A DNA stretch of 64,000 nucleotides, taken from NCBI GenBank assembly GCA_900759445.1, contig CAAEVH010000016.1, positions 1 to 64,000 of the forward strand, read 5' to 3'. The notes under the pieces were generated by a model, which saw only the letters and a list, made by a program, of their open reading frames with translations, was not told where the DNA came from and made no database searches. Every line of letters starts with the position of its first letter. Position 1 is the first letter of the stretch. Positions 36,685-46,400 of this stretch are shown here, in pieces. The DNA comes from an uncultured Raoultella sp. (GTDB lineage Bacteria > Pseudomonadota > Gammaproteobacteria > Enterobacterales > Enterobacteriaceae). A program made the position numbers and the translations under genes.

Positions 36685-36976
36685 TGATTTTATCCTCATC
36701 TATTTTTTTATCGGATAAATCTTCTTCCGACACGATGAGTGTAAAAATCGGTCAGTTTTCTCGCCTTCAGGCTGTTGCCATGTGACGCTGAACTCTGGCA
36801 ACCAAAAACTTAATTACTTGTTCCAGCTCACAAAAATGCAGGTATACCCTGTGGTTATAACCTTATTAAAAATACGGCATTGATAAGCGTTTTCAATATC
36901 ATTTAATTAACTATAATGAACCAACTGCTTACTCGGCATTAACACTTCCTGCCGCTTAACAATAATGGAGATGATT
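36685..36976. promoter_or_regulatory. rhaT-sodA divergent region with Fur box and sodA promoter
   Basis: In this 292-bp region the sodA promoter is recognisable: TATAAT at 36912-36917 with TTTTCA at 36890-36895 (16-bp spacer). A Fur-type AT-rich box beginning GATAAGCG and ending CAATATC (36882-36900) overlaps the -35. The same arrangement is known in E. coli sodA, where Fur and ArcA repress and SoxS activates. I could not place the SoxS site or the rhaT promoter with confidence. Confidence 0.8.
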
Positions 36977-37597
36977 ATGAGTTATACACTGCCAGCCCTG
37001 CCGTACGCTTATGACGCCCTGGAACCGCACTTTGATAAGCAGACGATGGAAATCCATCACACTAAACATCACCAGGCCTACGTTAACAACGCCAACGCTG
37101 CGCTGGAAAGCCTGCCGGAATTTGCTGACCTGTCTGCTGAAGAACTGATCGCTAAACTGGATCAGCTGCCGGCTGACAAAAAAACCGTACTGCGTAACAA
37201 CGCGGGCGGCCACGCTAACCACAGCCTGTTCTGGAAAGGCCTGAAAACCGGTACTACCCTGCAGGGCGACCTGAAAGCCGCTATCGAACGTGATTTCGGT
37301 TCCGTTGATAACTTCAAAGCTGAGTTTGAAAAAGCAGCTGCGACCCGTTTCGGTTCTGGCTGGGCATGGCTGGTGCTGAAGGGCGACAAACTGGCCGTGG
37401 TTTCTACCGCTAACCAGGACTCCCCGCTGATGGGCGAAGCTATCTCCGGCGTTTCCGGCTTCCCGATTCTGGGCCTGGACGTTTGGGAACACGCTTACTA
37501 CCTGAAATTCCAGAACCGTCGTCCGGACTACATCAAAGAGTTCTGGAACGTGGTTAACTGGGACGAAGCAGCAGCGCGTTTTGCCGCCAAAAAATAA
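36977..37597 (+). CDS. sodA: Superoxide dismutase [Mn]
   Basis: SodA dismutates superoxide to hydrogen peroxide and oxygen in the cytoplasm. The 206-residue protein has the four Mn ligands: His27 in MEIHHTKHH, His82 in [13 protein letters not shown], and Asp168 and His172 in [10 protein letters not shown]. The ATG at 36977 follows GGAG and reproduces the E. coli N-terminus MSYTLP. Strong codon bias suggests high expression. It has its own promoter and a terminator after the stop, so it is monocistronic. Confidence 0.98.
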   Translation: MSYTLPALPYAYDALEPHFDKQTMEIHHTKHHQAYVNNANAALESLPEFADLSAEELIAKLDQLPADKKTVLRNNAGGHANHSLFWKGLKTGTTLQGDLKAAIERDFGSVDNFKAEFEKAAATRFGSGWAWLVLKGDKLAVVSTANQDSPLMGEAISGVSGFPILGLDVWEHAYYLKFQNRRPDYIKEFWNVVNWDEAAARFAAKK

Positions 37598-37618
37598 GGT
37601 TGCATTGTGCTGAACGAG

Positions 37619-37646
37619 AAGCGAGTCTGATGACTCGCTTTTTTTA
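37619..37646 (+). terminator. Terminator of sodA
   Basis: GCGAGTC (37621-37627) pairs with GACTCGC (37632-37638) around TGAT, followed by seven T residues. Confidence 0.95.
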
Positions 37647-37668
37647 TATCCGCAGCAAAGGAGCAGCG

Positions 37669-38343
37669 ATGCACTATCCGGTGAATGTCTTTGTGGGCAA
37701 GGTAAAGGATTACGACGGCAGCCGTCCAAGCGCCATCGGTAAAATTCAGGTCGACGGTGAACTGACCCTCGGCGAACTGGGGCTGGAGGGCGATGAACAG
37801 GCGGAGAAGAAAATACATGGCGGGCCGGACCGCGCGCTGTGCCACTATCCCCGTGAACACTACGCCCATTGGGCTCTTGAACTTCCGCAGCAGGCGGATC
37901 TTTTCTGCGCCCCGGCGTTTGGCGAGAATCTCTCGACCGAAGGGCTAACGGAAAACGACGTCTGTATCGGCGACATCTTCCGCTGGGGAGAGGCGCTGAT
38001 TCAGGTGACGCAGCCGCGTTCACCGTGCTTCAAGCTTAACTATCATTTTGCTGTCAGCGATATGGCGCAGCTCATGCAGAACAGCGGTAAAACCGGCTGG
38101 CTGTATCGGGTCGTGGCGGGCGGGCTGGTATCCGGCGATGCGCCGCTGGAGCTGGTTTCCCGACTCAGCGACGTGAGCGTCCATGAGGCGGGCGCCATTG
38201 CCTGGCATATGCCGTTCGATGACGAACAATACCATCGCCTGCTCTCGGCGGCCGGGCTGTCGGTGAGCTGGAGCCGTACCCTGCAGAAACGGCGTCTGAG
38301 TGGGCAGATCGAAGACAATTCGCGGAGATTGTGGGGGAAATAG
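37669..38343 (+). CDS. yiiM: MOSC-domain protein YiiM (6-hydroxylaminopurine reductase component)
   Basis: YiiM is a 224-residue molybdenum-cofactor sulfurase C-terminal (MOSC) domain protein. With its paralogue YcbX it detoxifies N-hydroxylated bases such as 6-N-hydroxylaminopurine in E. coli. The central MOSC motifs IHGGPDRALCHYP, FGENLSTEGL and the conserved Cys in QPRSPCFKL, proposed to bind Moco, are present. The ATG at 37669 has AAAGGAG six bases upstream. It directly follows sodA; K-12 has kdgT between them. Confidence 0.94.
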   Translation: MHYPVNVFVGKVKDYDGSRPSAIGKIQVDGELTLGELGLEGDEQAEKKIHGGPDRALCHYPREHYAHWALELPQQADLFCAPAFGENLSTEGLTENDVCIGDIFRWGEALIQVTQPRSPCFKLNYHFAVSDMAQLMQNSGKTGWLYRVVAGGLVSGDAPLELVSRLSDVSVHEAGAIAWHMPFDDEQYHRLLSAAGLSVSWSRTLQKRRLSGQIEDNSRRLWGK

Positions 38344-38390
38344 TTCGCCGATATCGCCGGAGGCGCTGGCTGCGAATTATCCCGGAAGCG

Positions 38391-38462
38391 GCGCGCTGCG
38401 CCTGTCCGGGCTACCCGTCTGTGGACGGTTGTTGTAGCCCGGCGAAGCGCAGCATAAGCCGG
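38391..38462. repeat. BIME (paired REP) between yiiM and cpxA
   Basis: GCGCTGCGCCTGTCCGGGC (from about 38393) and its near-complement TAGCCCGGCGAAGCGCAGC (38436-38454) form an inverted REP pair separated by about 20 bases. It lies between the convergent yiiM and cpxA genes. Confidence 0.85.
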
Positions 38463-38472
38463 AGAAGAGCGA

Positions 38473-39846
38473 TCAGGTGCGCTTATACAGCGGCAGCCAG
38501 ATGGTCAGCCGCAAACCGCCTAACGGGCTGTCATCGGCTTTGACCCAGCCGCGATGCTGCTGAATCGCGGCCTCGACAATCGCCAGCCCCAGACCGGTGC
38601 CGCCGGACTCGCGATCGCGCGCCTCGTCGGTACGGTAGAACGGACGGAAAATCTGCTCGCGATCCTCCGGACTGACGCCCGGACCATCATCATCGACGTT
38701 GACCGTGATGCCGTCTTTATCCACCGAAAAACTGACCGAAATTTTGGTGTGCGAGTAGCGCAGCGCGTTACGGACGATATTTTCCAGCGCGCTTTCCAGC
38801 GCATTAGGATTGCCGTACAGCGGCCAGGGGCCCGGCGGATACTCGACGGTGAAGGATTTTCCAACCTGCTCGGCTTCAAACGCCGCGTTATCCAGTACTT
38901 CGCCCCACAGCTGATTGGCTTTCACCGTTTCACTGACCAGCGCGTTATTCGCCTGATTGCGCGACATCACCAGCAGGTCGTTAATCATGCTGTCCAGTCG
39001 GTGGGCCTCGGTCTCAATACGCTCAAGCTCTTTGCTCTCGCCGCTGCGACGGCGCAGTAAGGCCGTGCCCAGCTGCAGGCGCGTAAGTGGCGTACGCAGC
39101 TCGTGGGAAATATCGGACAGCAGACGCTGCTGACCGGTCATCATGCGCTCCAGCGCCGTGACCATCTGGTTAAAACTGGCCCCGGCGGCTAAAAACTCCT
39201 GCGGGCCGGCTTCCAGTTCCGGATGTTGACGCAGGTTGCCTTGCGCGACCTCATCGGCGGCGTTTTTCAACTTGCGCGCCGGTTTGGCCAGACTCCAGGC
39301 CAGCCACAGCAGCAGCGGCGAACTGACCAGCATCGTGACGATAAGCAGGAGCAGCGGGCGGTCGAACAGCAGGTTGATAAAATCGGACTGGGAGGTGCTG
39401 GCAGGGCGGATCAGATAGAGCTGGTAATTATCTTCCCCATCCCTGACGGAAAACGGCCCGACCATTTCCAGACGGCCGTAGCGTTTTTTCTGCGGATGAT
39501 CGGCATTATCGGCCTGGCCGATAAAGTTACGAATGATCTGCATTTCGTTGCGTTCTGCACCGATCACGCGGCCTTCGCTGGTGACCAGCAGTAAACGCTG
39601 TCCCGGCGGAGCCCACTTATCGATAGCGCGAAACAGCCGACGCCACCACATCAGGTCATTGGGGGGATCGGTCGCCAGTTCGGCCTCGACGTGCTGTTCA
39701 ATCATGGTGCCCTGACGCTGTTCGCTCTCCAGCAGTTCGGTCATCTGGCGCGAGTCCAGCTTGGGCAACATCAGAACCAGCATCAACACCAGCGCCAGCG
39801 TGAGCCAGAAAATAGCGAAGATGCGTGCGGTTAAACTTCCTATCAT
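38473..39846 (-). CDS. cpxA: Envelope stress sensor histidine kinase CpxA
   Basis: CpxA senses misfolded envelope proteins and phosphorylates CpxR. The 457-residue protein equals the E. coli length: N-terminal helix (IFAIFWLTLALVLMLVLML), periplasmic sensor, second helix near residue 165-185 (LLLLIVTMLVSSPLLLWLAW), HAMP, then the phospho-acceptor His in SDISHELRTPLTRLQ near 248. The ATPase boxes ENIVRNALRYS, DDGPGVSPEDR and GGTGLGLAIVEA follow. It overlaps cpxR by four bases and is transcribed with it. Confidence 0.98.
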   Translation of the reverse strand: MIGSLTARIFAIFWLTLALVLMLVLMLPKLDSRQMTELLESEQRQGTMIEQHVEAELATDPPNDLMWWRRLFRAIDKWAPPGQRLLLVTSEGRVIGAERNEMQIIRNFIGQADNADHPQKKRYGRLEMVGPFSVRDGEDNYQLYLIRPASTSQSDFINLLFDRPLLLLIVTMLVSSPLLLWLAWSLAKPARKLKNAADEVAQGNLRQHPELEAGPQEFLAAGASFNQMVTALERMMTGQQRLLSDISHELRTPLTRLQLGTALLRRRSGESKELERIETEAHRLDSMINDLLVMSRNQANNALVSETVKANQLWGEVLDNAAFEAEQVGKSFTVEYPPGPWPLYGNPNALESALENIVRNALRYSHTKISVSFSVDKDGITVNVDDDGPGVSPEDREQIFRPFYRTDEARDRESGGTGLGLAIVEAAIQQHRGWVKADDSPLGGLRLTIWLPLYKRT

Positions 39847-40541
39847 GAAGCCGAAACCATCAGGTAGCCGCGTCCACGCAGGGTTTTAAACCACGGATGG
39901 CCGTCTTTGCGTTCCGGCAGCTTACGACGCAGATTGGAAATATGCATGTCGATGGCGCGATCGAACGGCGTCAGGCGTTTTCCCAATACTTCCTGACTCA
40001 GATGTTCACGAGAGACAACCTGGCCAAGATGCTGCGCCAGCAGGTAGAGCAGGGTGAACTCCGTGCCGGTCAGCTCCAGGGTCTGACCATCGAAATTGGC
40101 TTCCTGGCGGCCGGGGTTGAGGCTCAAGGCGTCAACTTCCAGCGTCGGGGAACCGACTTCGGTGGTTTGCTGCTGCTCACTCCAGTGAGAACGGCGCAGA
40201 ATCGCGCGTATACGCGCCACCAGCTCACGATCGTTGAAGGGCTTAGGCAAGTAATCATCGGCGCCCAGCTCGAGGCCGAGAACGCGATCCAGCTCGCTGC
40301 CGCGGGCAGTTAGCATGATAACCGGGGTCTGGTGTGTCTGACGTAACTCTTTAAGCGTATCGATACCGTTTTTCTTCGGCATCATCACATCAAGCAAAAG
40401 TAAATCGATGCTGTCGTCCAGAAGGGCCAGCGCCTGTTCCCCGTCATGGGCCACGAGCACGTTAAATCCTTCCATATCGAGCAGCTCTTTTAACAGGGAG
40501 GTGAGCTCCCGGTCATCATCAACTAACAGGATTTTATTCAT
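39843..40541 (-). CDS. cpxR: Envelope stress response regulator CpxR
   Basis: CpxR is an OmpR-family response regulator that binds GTAAA repeats at envelope-stress genes. The 232-residue length equals E. coli. The receiver domain has the acidic pair DDD (8-10), phospho-acceptor Asp51 in LLLLDVMMPKKNG and Lys in LPKPFND. The C-terminal winged helix includes RAIDMHISNLRRKL and TLRGRGYLM. It overlaps cpxA and is divergent from cpxP, sharing a perfect CpxR box. Confidence 0.98.
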   Translation of the reverse strand: MNKILLVDDDRELTSLLKELLDMEGFNVLVAHDGEQALALLDDSIDLLLLDVMMPKKNGIDTLKELRQTHQTPVIMLTARGSELDRVLGLELGADDYLPKPFNDRELVARIRAILRRSHWSEQQQTTEVGSPTLEVDALSLNPGRQEANFDGQTLELTGTEFTLLYLLAQHLGQVVSREHLSQEVLGKRLTPFDRAIDMHISNLRRKLPERKDGHPWFKTLRGRGYLMVSAS

Positions 40542-40596
40542 TGTTTAAATACCTCCGAGGCAGAAATTACGTCATCAAGGCTCGCTAATCCATGAC

Positions 40597-40611
40597 TTTA
40601 CGTTGTTTTAC
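40597..40611. promoter_or_regulatory. CpxR box in the cpxR-cpxP intergenic region
   Basis: On the minus strand the sequence is GTAAA-ACAAC-GTAAA, the exact CpxR consensus GTAAA-N5-GTAAA. It lies about 55 bases before cpxR and 85 before cpxP, consistent with autoregulation and strong cpxP induction. Confidence 0.92.
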
Positions 40612-40696
40612 ACCCCCTGACGCATGTTTGCAGCCCGAATCGTAGACTGTATCTCGTTGAATCGCTACACAGACACAAACGTATTGGGAGTATGTG

Positions 40697-41200
40697 ATGC
40701 GCAATGTTATTGCTGCCGTCATGGCCTCAACGCTGGCGCTAAGTGCATATAGCCAAGCCGCTGAAGTCGTTACCAGCGTTAACTGGCTCCCTGGAGACGA
40801 CGGGGCGCAGCGCACCAGCCAGAGTCATATGTTTGACGGCATAAGTTTAACCGAACAGCAACGCCAGCAGTTACGAGATCTTATGCAACGGGCACGCCAT
40901 GACAGGCAACCCATTAATGTTAGCGAAATGGAGACAATGCATCGTCTTGTCACCGCAGAAAATTTTGATGAAAACGCTGTGCGCGCTCAGGCTAATAAAA
41001 TGGCGCAGGAACAGGTTACTCGCCAGATTGAAATGGCGAAGGTTCGCAACCAGATGTACCACCTGTTAACGCCGGAGCAGCAAGCGGTTCTTAATGCTAA
41101 ACACCAGCAACGAATGGATCAGTTGCGTGAGGTTGCAAGGATGCAAAAAGGTTCAGCAACCATGCTGTCGAGTAGTAGCAATACCGTGCAACCCCAGTAG
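40697..41200 (+). CDS. cpxP: Periplasmic Cpx inhibitor/chaperone CpxP
   Basis: CpxP is a periplasmic protein that dampens CpxA and helps deliver misfolded pilins to DegP. The 167-residue product starts with a signal peptide ([21 protein letters not shown]). It carries the two LTxxQ motifs typical of the Spy/CpxP fold, [14 protein letters not shown] and [10 protein letters not shown]. The start ATG at 40697 follows GGGAG by six bases; a GTG at 40694 is in frame. It is divergent from cpxRA and controlled by the CpxR box between them. Its mRNA 3' end yields the small RNA CpxQ. Confidence 0.96.
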   Translation: MRNVIAAVMASTLALSAYSQAAEVVTSVNWLPGDDGAQRTSQSHMFDGISLTEQQRQQLRDLMQRARHDRQPINVSEMETMHRLVTAENFDENAVRAQANKMAQEQVTRQIEMAKVRNQMYHLLTPEQQAVLNAKHQQRMDQLREVARMQKGSATMLSSSSNTVQPQ

Positions 41201-41209
41201 TAGACCCTG

Positions 41210-41267
41210 TTTTCCTTGCCATAGACACCATCCCTGTCTTCCCCCACATGATGTGGGGGTTTTTTTT
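41210..41267 (+). ncRNA. cpxQ: CpxQ small RNA from the cpxP 3' UTR
   Basis: The 58-base segment starting TTTTCCTTGCCATAGACACC and ending in the hairpin CCCCCACAT-GATGTGGGGG with eight T residues closely matches E. coli CpxQ. CpxQ is cut from cpxP mRNA by RNase E and represses envelope-protein mRNAs with Hfq. The seed region after the 5' TTTTCC and the intrinsic terminator are preserved; only a loop base differs by eye. The terminator is also that of cpxP. Confidence 0.92.
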
Positions 41268-41357
41268 GCCTGTCATTCAGCGAAACGACTCCCGCCTTGC
41301 TCCTCGTGGCGACAAAAGTTCAGGTTATACTAAGCGCATCGCCGAAAAGGAGCATGT

Positions 41358-42254
41358 ATGAATCAATCTTATGGGCGGCTGGTGAGCCGTGCGGCTATTG
41401 CGGCGACGGTGATGGCGTCCGCGTTACTTTTGATCAAGATTTTTGCGTGGTGGTACACCGGGTCTGTGAGTATTCTGGCTGCGCTTGTGGACTCGCTGGT
41501 GGATATTGCCGCCTCGTTAACGAATCTGCTGGTCGTGCGTTATTCGCTTCAACCCGCTGATGAGGAACATACTTTTGGCCACGGTAAGGCAGAATCGCTG
41601 GCCGCGCTGGCACAAAGTATGTTTATCTCCGGGTCGGCTCTGTTTCTGTTTTTGACCGGTATTCAGCACCTGGCGCGTCCGGAGCCGATGCAGGCGGCGG
41701 GTGTCGGTATTGCCGTGACGCTGATCGCGCTGGTCAGCACGCTGGTGCTGGTAACGTTCCAGCGTTGGGTGGTGAGAAAAACGCAAAGTCAGGCGGTGCG
41801 AGCAGATATGCTTCATTATCAGTCTGATGTTATGATGAACGGCGCAATTCTGGTGGCGCTGGGTCTCTCCTGGTATGGTTGGCATCGTGCCGACGCGCTG
41901 TTTGCTCTCGGGATTGGCATCTATATTTTATATAGCGCTCTGCGTATGGGTTATGACGCCATTCAGTCGTTATTAGACCGCGCGCTTCCTGACGAGGAAC
42001 GTCAGGAAATTATCAATATCGTGACCGAATGGCCAGGCGTCAGCGGGGCACACGATCTACGGACGCGGCAGTCAGGGCCGACTCGCTTTATTCAAATACA
42101 TTTGGAAATGGAAGATAACCTCCCGCTGGTTCAGGCACACGTTATTGCCGATCAGGTGGAGCAGGCGATTCTGCACCGTTTCCCGGGTTCTGATGTCATT
42201 ATCCATCAGGACCCCTGTTCTGTGGTGCCGCTGGCGCGGCAGGGCGTTTTTTGA
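41358..42254 (+). CDS. fieF: Cation-efflux pump FieF (YiiP, CDF family)
   Basis: FieF exports Zn2+ and Fe2+ in exchange for protons across the inner membrane. The 298-residue protein has six helices and the tetrahedral transport site DxxxD in [12 protein letters not shown] (Asp45, Asp49) and HxxxD in [10 protein letters not shown] (His153, Asp157). A C-terminal cytoplasmic metallochaperone-like domain follows with [14 protein letters not shown]. Sequence and length follow E. coli YiiP (300). It is monocistronic between cpxP and pfkA as in E. coli. Confidence 0.97.
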   Translation: MNQSYGRLVSRAAIAATVMASALLLIKIFAWWYTGSVSILAALVDSLVDIAASLTNLLVVRYSLQPADEEHTFGHGKAESLAALAQSMFISGSALFLFLTGIQHLARPEPMQAAGVGIAVTLIALVSTLVLVTFQRWVVRKTQSQAVRADMLHYQSDVMMNGAILVALGLSWYGWHRADALFALGIGIYILYSALRMGYDAIQSLLDRALPDEERQEIINIVTEWPGVSGAHDLRTRQSGPTRFIQIHLEMEDNLPLVQAHVIADQVEQAILHRFPGSDVIIHQDPCSVVPLARQGVF

Positions 42255-42339
42255 GCTTTGGGTTATAGTCTGTAAACTCGATGTAAAAGTGTGGGGCAGA
42301 TCGGCATTTTTTGTATAAATTACCGCCATTTGGTCTGAC

Positions 42340-42353
42340 CTGAATCAATTCAG
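42340..42353. promoter_or_regulatory. Cra (FruR) operator at pfkA
   Basis: CTGAATCAATTCAG is a near-perfect palindrome matching the Cra site known at E. coli pfkA, where Cra represses. A -10-like TATACT follows at 42368-42373. Confidence 0.82.
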
Positions 42354-42457
42354 CCAGAAGCGTTTGATATACTATTGCAATTATCGTCGTGCACTCCTGG
42401 TGAAGGAGCGCTTCAGGCAACAGGATTATTTTTTGCTTCCTAAGTTCAGAGGTAGTC

Positions 42458-43420
42458 ATGATTAAGAAAATCGGTGTATTGACAAGTGGCGGTGATGCTC
42501 CGGGCATGAACGCAGCAATTCGCGGCGTTGTGCGCGCAGCATTAACGGAAGGTCTGGAAGTTTTTGGAATCTATGACGGTTACCTCGGCCTGTATGAAGA
42601 TCGCATGGTTCAGCTCGACCGCTATAGCGTTTCTGACATGATCAACCGCGGCGGCACTTTCCTCGGGTCAGCACGCTTCCCGGAGTTCCGCGAAGAGCAT
42701 ATTCGCGCCGTGGCGCTCGAGAACATGAAAAAGCGTGGCCTGGATGCGCTGGTCGTTATCGGCGGCGATGGCTCTTACATGGGGGCGATGCGCCTGACTG
42801 AGATGGGCTTCCCGTGCATCGGCCTGCCTGGCACCATCGATAACGATATCAAAGGCACTGACTACACCATCGGATTCTTTACCGCGCTGAGCACCGTGGT
42901 GGAAGCCATTGACCGCCTTCGCGATACCTCTTCTTCCCACCAGCGTATTTCGGTTGTTGAAGTGATGGGACGTTACTGCGGCGACCTGACTCTGGCTGCG
43001 GCGATTGCCGGCGGCTGTGAATTCATCATGGTGCCGGAAGTGGAATACACGCGTGACGATCTGGTTGCTGAAATCAAAGCGGGCATCGCCAAAGGTAAGA
43101 AACACGCTATCGTGGCCATTACCGAACATATGTGCGACGTGGACGAGCTGGCGCACTACATTGAGAAAGAAACCGGCCGTGAAACCCGTGCGACCGTTCT
43201 GGGCCACATTCAGCGCGGCGGTTCCCCGGTTCCTTATGACCGTATTCTGGCCTCGCGCATGGGCGCCTACGCCATTGAACTGCTGCAGCAGGGATTTGGT
43301 GGCCGCTGCGTCGGTATTCAGAACGAGAAGCTGGTGCACCACGACATCATCGACGCTATCGAGAACATGAAGCGTCCGTTCAAAAATGACTGGCTGGATT
43401 GCGCGAAGAAACTGTACTAA
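42458..43420 (+). CDS. pfkA: ATP-dependent 6-phosphofructokinase isozyme I
   Basis: PfkA phosphorylates fructose-6-phosphate to fructose-1,6-bisphosphate, the committed step of glycolysis. The 320-residue protein is almost identical by eye to E. coli PfkA. All active-site motifs are intact: [37 protein letters not shown] (Asp127), EVMGRYCGD (Arg171) and [10 protein letters not shown] (His249, Arg252). It is a useful control for the divergent paralogue at 12343. Downstream it abuts rraA, unlike in E. coli K-12. Confidence 0.98.
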   Translation: MIKKIGVLTSGGDAPGMNAAIRGVVRAALTEGLEVFGIYDGYLGLYEDRMVQLDRYSVSDMINRGGTFLGSARFPEFREEHIRAVALENMKKRGLDALVVIGGDGSYMGAMRLTEMGFPCIGLPGTIDNDIKGTDYTIGFFTALSTVVEAIDRLRDTSSSHQRISVVEVMGRYCGDLTLAAAIAGGCEFIMVPEVEYTRDDLVAEIKAGIAKGKKHAIVAITEHMCDVDELAHYIEKETGRETRATVLGHIQRGGSPVPYDRILASRMGAYAIELLQQGFGGRCVGIQNEKLVHHDIIDAIENMKRPFKNDWLDCAKKLY

Positions 43421-43440
43421 TTCTGGCGTGACACAAACAA

Positions 43441-43471
43441 AAAGGCCTTCTCAGAGAGAAGGCCTTTTTTA
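43441..43471. terminator. Bidirectional terminator between pfkA and rraA
   Basis: AAAGGCCTTC and GAAGGCCTTT form a 10-bp stem with a 7-base loop, flanked by A-runs on one side and T-runs on the other. It can therefore serve both the plus-strand pfkA and the minus-strand rraA transcripts. Confidence 0.92.
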
Positions 43472-43483
43472 TTAGTGGGCAGG

Positions 43484-43969
43484 TTATTCGATATCCAGTG
43501 CATCCTCGGACAGGATGATCCCGGTATTATCGGCATACAGATGGTCACCAGAGAAGAAGGTCACACCGCCGAAATTGACGCGTACATCGCTTTCGCCGAT
43601 ACCTTCACCAGCGGCCCCCACGGGAATGGCGGCCAGCGCCTGGATGCCAATATCCAGGTCTTCAAGGTCGTCAACCTGACGCACCGCGCCATAGACGACA
43701 ATCCCTTCCCACTCATTTTGTACGGCAAGACGCGCCAGGTCAGCGTCAATCAACGCGCGTCGGACGGAACCCCCGCCATCGATCAGCAAGATGTGACCAC
43801 GGCCGTTCTGTTCGAGCATATCGTATAGCAACCCGTTATCCTCGAAACATTTCACCGTGATGATTTGTCCACCAAACGACGACCGCCCCCCAAAGTTGGA
43901 GAACAGAGGTTCCACTACGTTGACATCCTCCTGGTAGATGTCACAAAGCTCGGAAGTATCGTATTTCAT
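43484..43969 (-). CDS. rraA: Ribonuclease E activity regulator RraA
   Basis: RraA is a trimeric protein that binds the C-terminal scaffold of RNase E and modulates degradosome activity; it was earlier annotated menG. The 161 residues equal the E. coli length, with conserved blocks [45 protein letters not shown] (given here in two parts: [13 protein letters not shown] and [13 protein letters not shown]) and [15 protein letters not shown]. It follows menA on the same strand and is likely the last gene of that unit. Confidence 0.96.
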   Translation of the reverse strand: MKYDTSELCDIYQEDVNVVEPLFSNFGGRSSFGGQIITVKCFEDNGLLYDMLEQNGRGHILLIDGGGSVRRALIDADLARLAVQNEWEGIVVYGAVRQVDDLEDLDIGIQALAAIPVGAAGEGIGESDVRVNFGGVTFFSGDHLYADNTGIILSEDALDIE

Positions 43970-44061
43970 AGGCTTAACGTTCAGTTGCTGCGAGAGATTT
44001 TAGTATATCTCGCGAATCGTATTGTTGGCAAAATCATCAATTGTTAATTGATATTTGTCAG

Positions 44062-44988
44062 TTAACCCACCAGCTTGCTGCAAATAATCCCAATGACAAA
44101 CAGCAGGTTGGTCAACAGCGCGGCTTTCACCGTGCGTTCCAGCATCGGACGCATCGCCATCGGCTCGCGCTCGCGCATCACAAATCGCGCCTGCTTCACC
44201 AGCAGCGGCGTGGCGAGCAGGAACAGCCAACCCCATGGGCTATGCAGAGAAATCAGAGTAAACAGCGCCAGGCACAGCGGCGCGCCGATGAGCAGGCAAG
44301 TGTGATAGCGGCGGGCGTTGAGCGGCCCCAGACGTACTGCCAGCGTGTTTTTGCCGTTCTCTCTGTCGCTGTCGATATCGCGCAGATTATTGATATTCAG
44401 CACCGCGGCGGCTAACAGACCACAGGCGGTGGCGGGGAGGAAAATGGTTGCTTCAATCGTGTGGGCCTGGAGATACCAGCTCCCTGCGACGCTAAGCCAG
44501 CCAAAGAACACCAGCACCGAGATATCGCCAAGGCCGATATAGCCATAGGGCCGGGTGCCGACGGTGTAGGTGATCGCGGCGATAATCGCTAAACTCCCCA
44601 GCACCATGAAACCAATAAAATCGGCCATCGTCTGCCAGGCGCAGAACAACAGCGCCAGCCCGGAGAGGCAAATTAGCACCACGGTAACGATCAGCGCGCG
44701 TTTCATCTGCGCCTGGGTAATGGCCCCTTTTTGCATGCCGCGTAGCGGCCCGATACGGTCGGGTTTATCGCTGCCCTTAACGGCATCGCCATAATCGTTG
44801 GCCAGGTTGGATAAGATTTGCAGCAGGCCGGCGGTGATCAGCGCCAGCAGCGCGACCCAGGGATCGAAGTACCCCTGCTGCCACGCGAGCGTCGTACCGA
44901 CAACAATGGCGGAAAAGGCCAGCGGTAGCGTTTTTGGCCGCAGGCTTTCCAGCCAGGCCTGGGTTCGGTTTATCGGTTGTTCAGTCAT
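44062..44988 (-). CDS. menA: 1,4-dihydroxy-2-naphthoate octaprenyltransferase
   Basis: MenA attaches the octaprenyl chain to 1,4-dihydroxy-2-naphthoate in menaquinone biosynthesis, an inner-membrane UbiA-family step. The 308-residue protein has the two Asp-rich prenyl-diphosphate motifs: NLANDYGDAVKGSDKPDR near 73-90 and NNLRDIDSDRENGKNTL near 207-223, plus eight or nine hydrophobic helices. The ATG at 44988 gives the E. coli N-terminus MTEQ; the upstream extension to 45027 is unsupported. It lies between hslU and rraA as in E. coli. Confidence 0.97.
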   Translation of the reverse strand: MTEQPINRTQAWLESLRPKTLPLAFSAIVVGTTLAWQQGYFDPWVALLALITAGLLQILSNLANDYGDAVKGSDKPDRIGPLRGMQKGAITQAQMKRALIVTVVLICLSGLALLFCAWQTMADFIGFMVLGSLAIIAAITYTVGTRPYGYIGLGDISVLVFFGWLSVAGSWYLQAHTIEATIFLPATACGLLAAAVLNINNLRDIDSDRENGKNTLAVRLGPLNARRYHTCLLIGAPLCLALFTLISLHSPWGWLFLLATPLLVKQARFVMREREPMAMRPMLERTVKAALLTNLLFVIGIICSKLVG

Positions 44989-45056
44989 AATTCCTGGCCA
45001 AAAAAATGGGGCTATATATAGCCCCATCGATTGTGATGAAAATACATTGAACCGGA

Positions 45057-46391
45057 TTATAGGATAAAACGGCTCAGATCTTCATCCGCCACCAGCACAT
45101 CCAGATGCTTACCGACATACTCGGCATCAATAATGATGCTCTGACCACCCATTTCACTGGCGTCAAAGGAGATGTCTTCAATCAGACGCTCCAGTACGGT
45201 GTGCAGGCGACGTGCACCGATGTTTTCGGTGGTTTCGTTAACCTGCCATGCCGCCTGCGCAATACGCTTGATGCCGTCTTCCGTAAACTCGATGTTGACG
45301 CCTTCGGTCGCCATCAGGGCTTTGTACTGGACGGTGATGGAGGCGTTCGGCTCGGTCAGGATGCGCTCGAAATCTTCCGTCGTCAGCGCTTTCAGCTCGA
45401 CGCGAATCGGCAGACGGCCCTGCAGTTCAGGGATCAGGTCAGACGGACTGGCCACCTGGAATGCGCCAGAGGCGATAAACAGAATGTGGTCGGTTTTCAC
45501 CATCCCGTGCTTAGTCGACACGGTGCAGCCTTCGACCAGCGGCAGCAGGTCGCGCTGTACGCCTTCGCGAGAGACATCCGGGCCGGAGCTGTTGCCGCCG
45601 CGCTTACAGATTTTGTCGATTTCGTCGATAAACACGATACCGTGCTGTTCAACGGCATCGATGGCGTCCTGCTTAAGCTCTTCCGGGTTGACCAGCTTCG
45701 CCGCTTCTTCTTCGATCAGCAGCTTCATTGCGTCTTTGATTTTCAGCTTGCGCGGCTTTTGCTTCTGGCCGCCGAGGTTCTGGAACATCGACTGCAGCTG
45801 GCTGGTCATCTCTTCCATGCCCGGAGGGGACATGATTTCCACGCCCATCGGTGCGGCGGCGAGATCGATCTCGATTTCTTTATCGTCGAGCTGGCCTTCA
45901 CGCAGTTTTTTGCGGAATGCCTGACGTGCAGCAGACGGTTCCTGAGGCTGTTCAGCCTGGCCCCAGTTGTTTTTTGCCGGCGGGATCAGCACATCAAGAA
46001 TGCGCTCTTCCGCCAGCTCTTCCGCGCGATAGCGGTTTTTATCGATGGACTGCATGCGGACCATTTTGATCGCCGCATCGGTCAGGTCGCGGATAATCGA
46101 ATCCACTTCTTTCCCGACATAGCCCACTTCGGTGAATTTTGTGGCTTCAACTTTGATGAACGGCGCGTTGGCCAGTTTCGCCAGACGACGGGCAATTTCC
46201 GTTTTACCCACACCGGTCGGACCGATCATCAGAATGTTTTTCGGCGTGACTTCGTGACGCAGCTCTTCGTTCAGCTGCATACGGCGCCAGCGGTTACGCA
46301 GCGCGATAGCGACAGAACGCTTCGCCGCGTCCTGACCGATAATATGTTTGTCCAGTTCGCTGACAATTTCGCGTGGGGTCATTTCAGACAT
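45057..46391 (-). CDS. hslU: ATP-dependent protease ATPase subunit HslU
   Basis: HslU is the AAA+ unfoldase of the HslUV (ClpYQ) heat-shock protease. The 444-residue protein has Walker [15 protein letters not shown] near residue 57, [14 protein letters not shown] pore-loop region (GYVG), Walker [13 protein letters not shown] near 251, and the sensor region [13 protein letters not shown]. An insertion domain (about 110-240) is present. It follows hslV by nine bases and ends DLSRFIL, the C-terminal tail that docks into HslV. Confidence 0.98.
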   Translation of the reverse strand: MSEMTPREIVSELDKHIIGQDAAKRSVAIALRNRWRRMQLNEELRHEVTPKNILMIGPTGVGKTEIARRLAKLANAPFIKVEATKFTEVGYVGKEVDSIIRDLTDAAIKMVRMQSIDKNRYRAEELAEERILDVLIPPAKNNWGQAEQPQEPSAARQAFRKKLREGQLDDKEIEIDLAAAPMGVEIMSPPGMEEMTSQLQSMFQNLGGQKQKPRKLKIKDAMKLLIEEEAAKLVNPEELKQDAIDAVEQHGIVFIDEIDKICKRGGNSSGPDVSREGVQRDLLPLVEGCTVSTKHGMVKTDHILFIASGAFQVASPSDLIPELQGRLPIRVELKALTTEDFERILTEPNASITVQYKALMATEGVNIEFTEDGIKRIAQAAWQVNETTENIGARRLHTVLERLIEDISFDASEMGGQSIIIDAEYVGKHLDVLVADEDLSRFIL

Positions 46392-46400
46392 GGGAGATCC

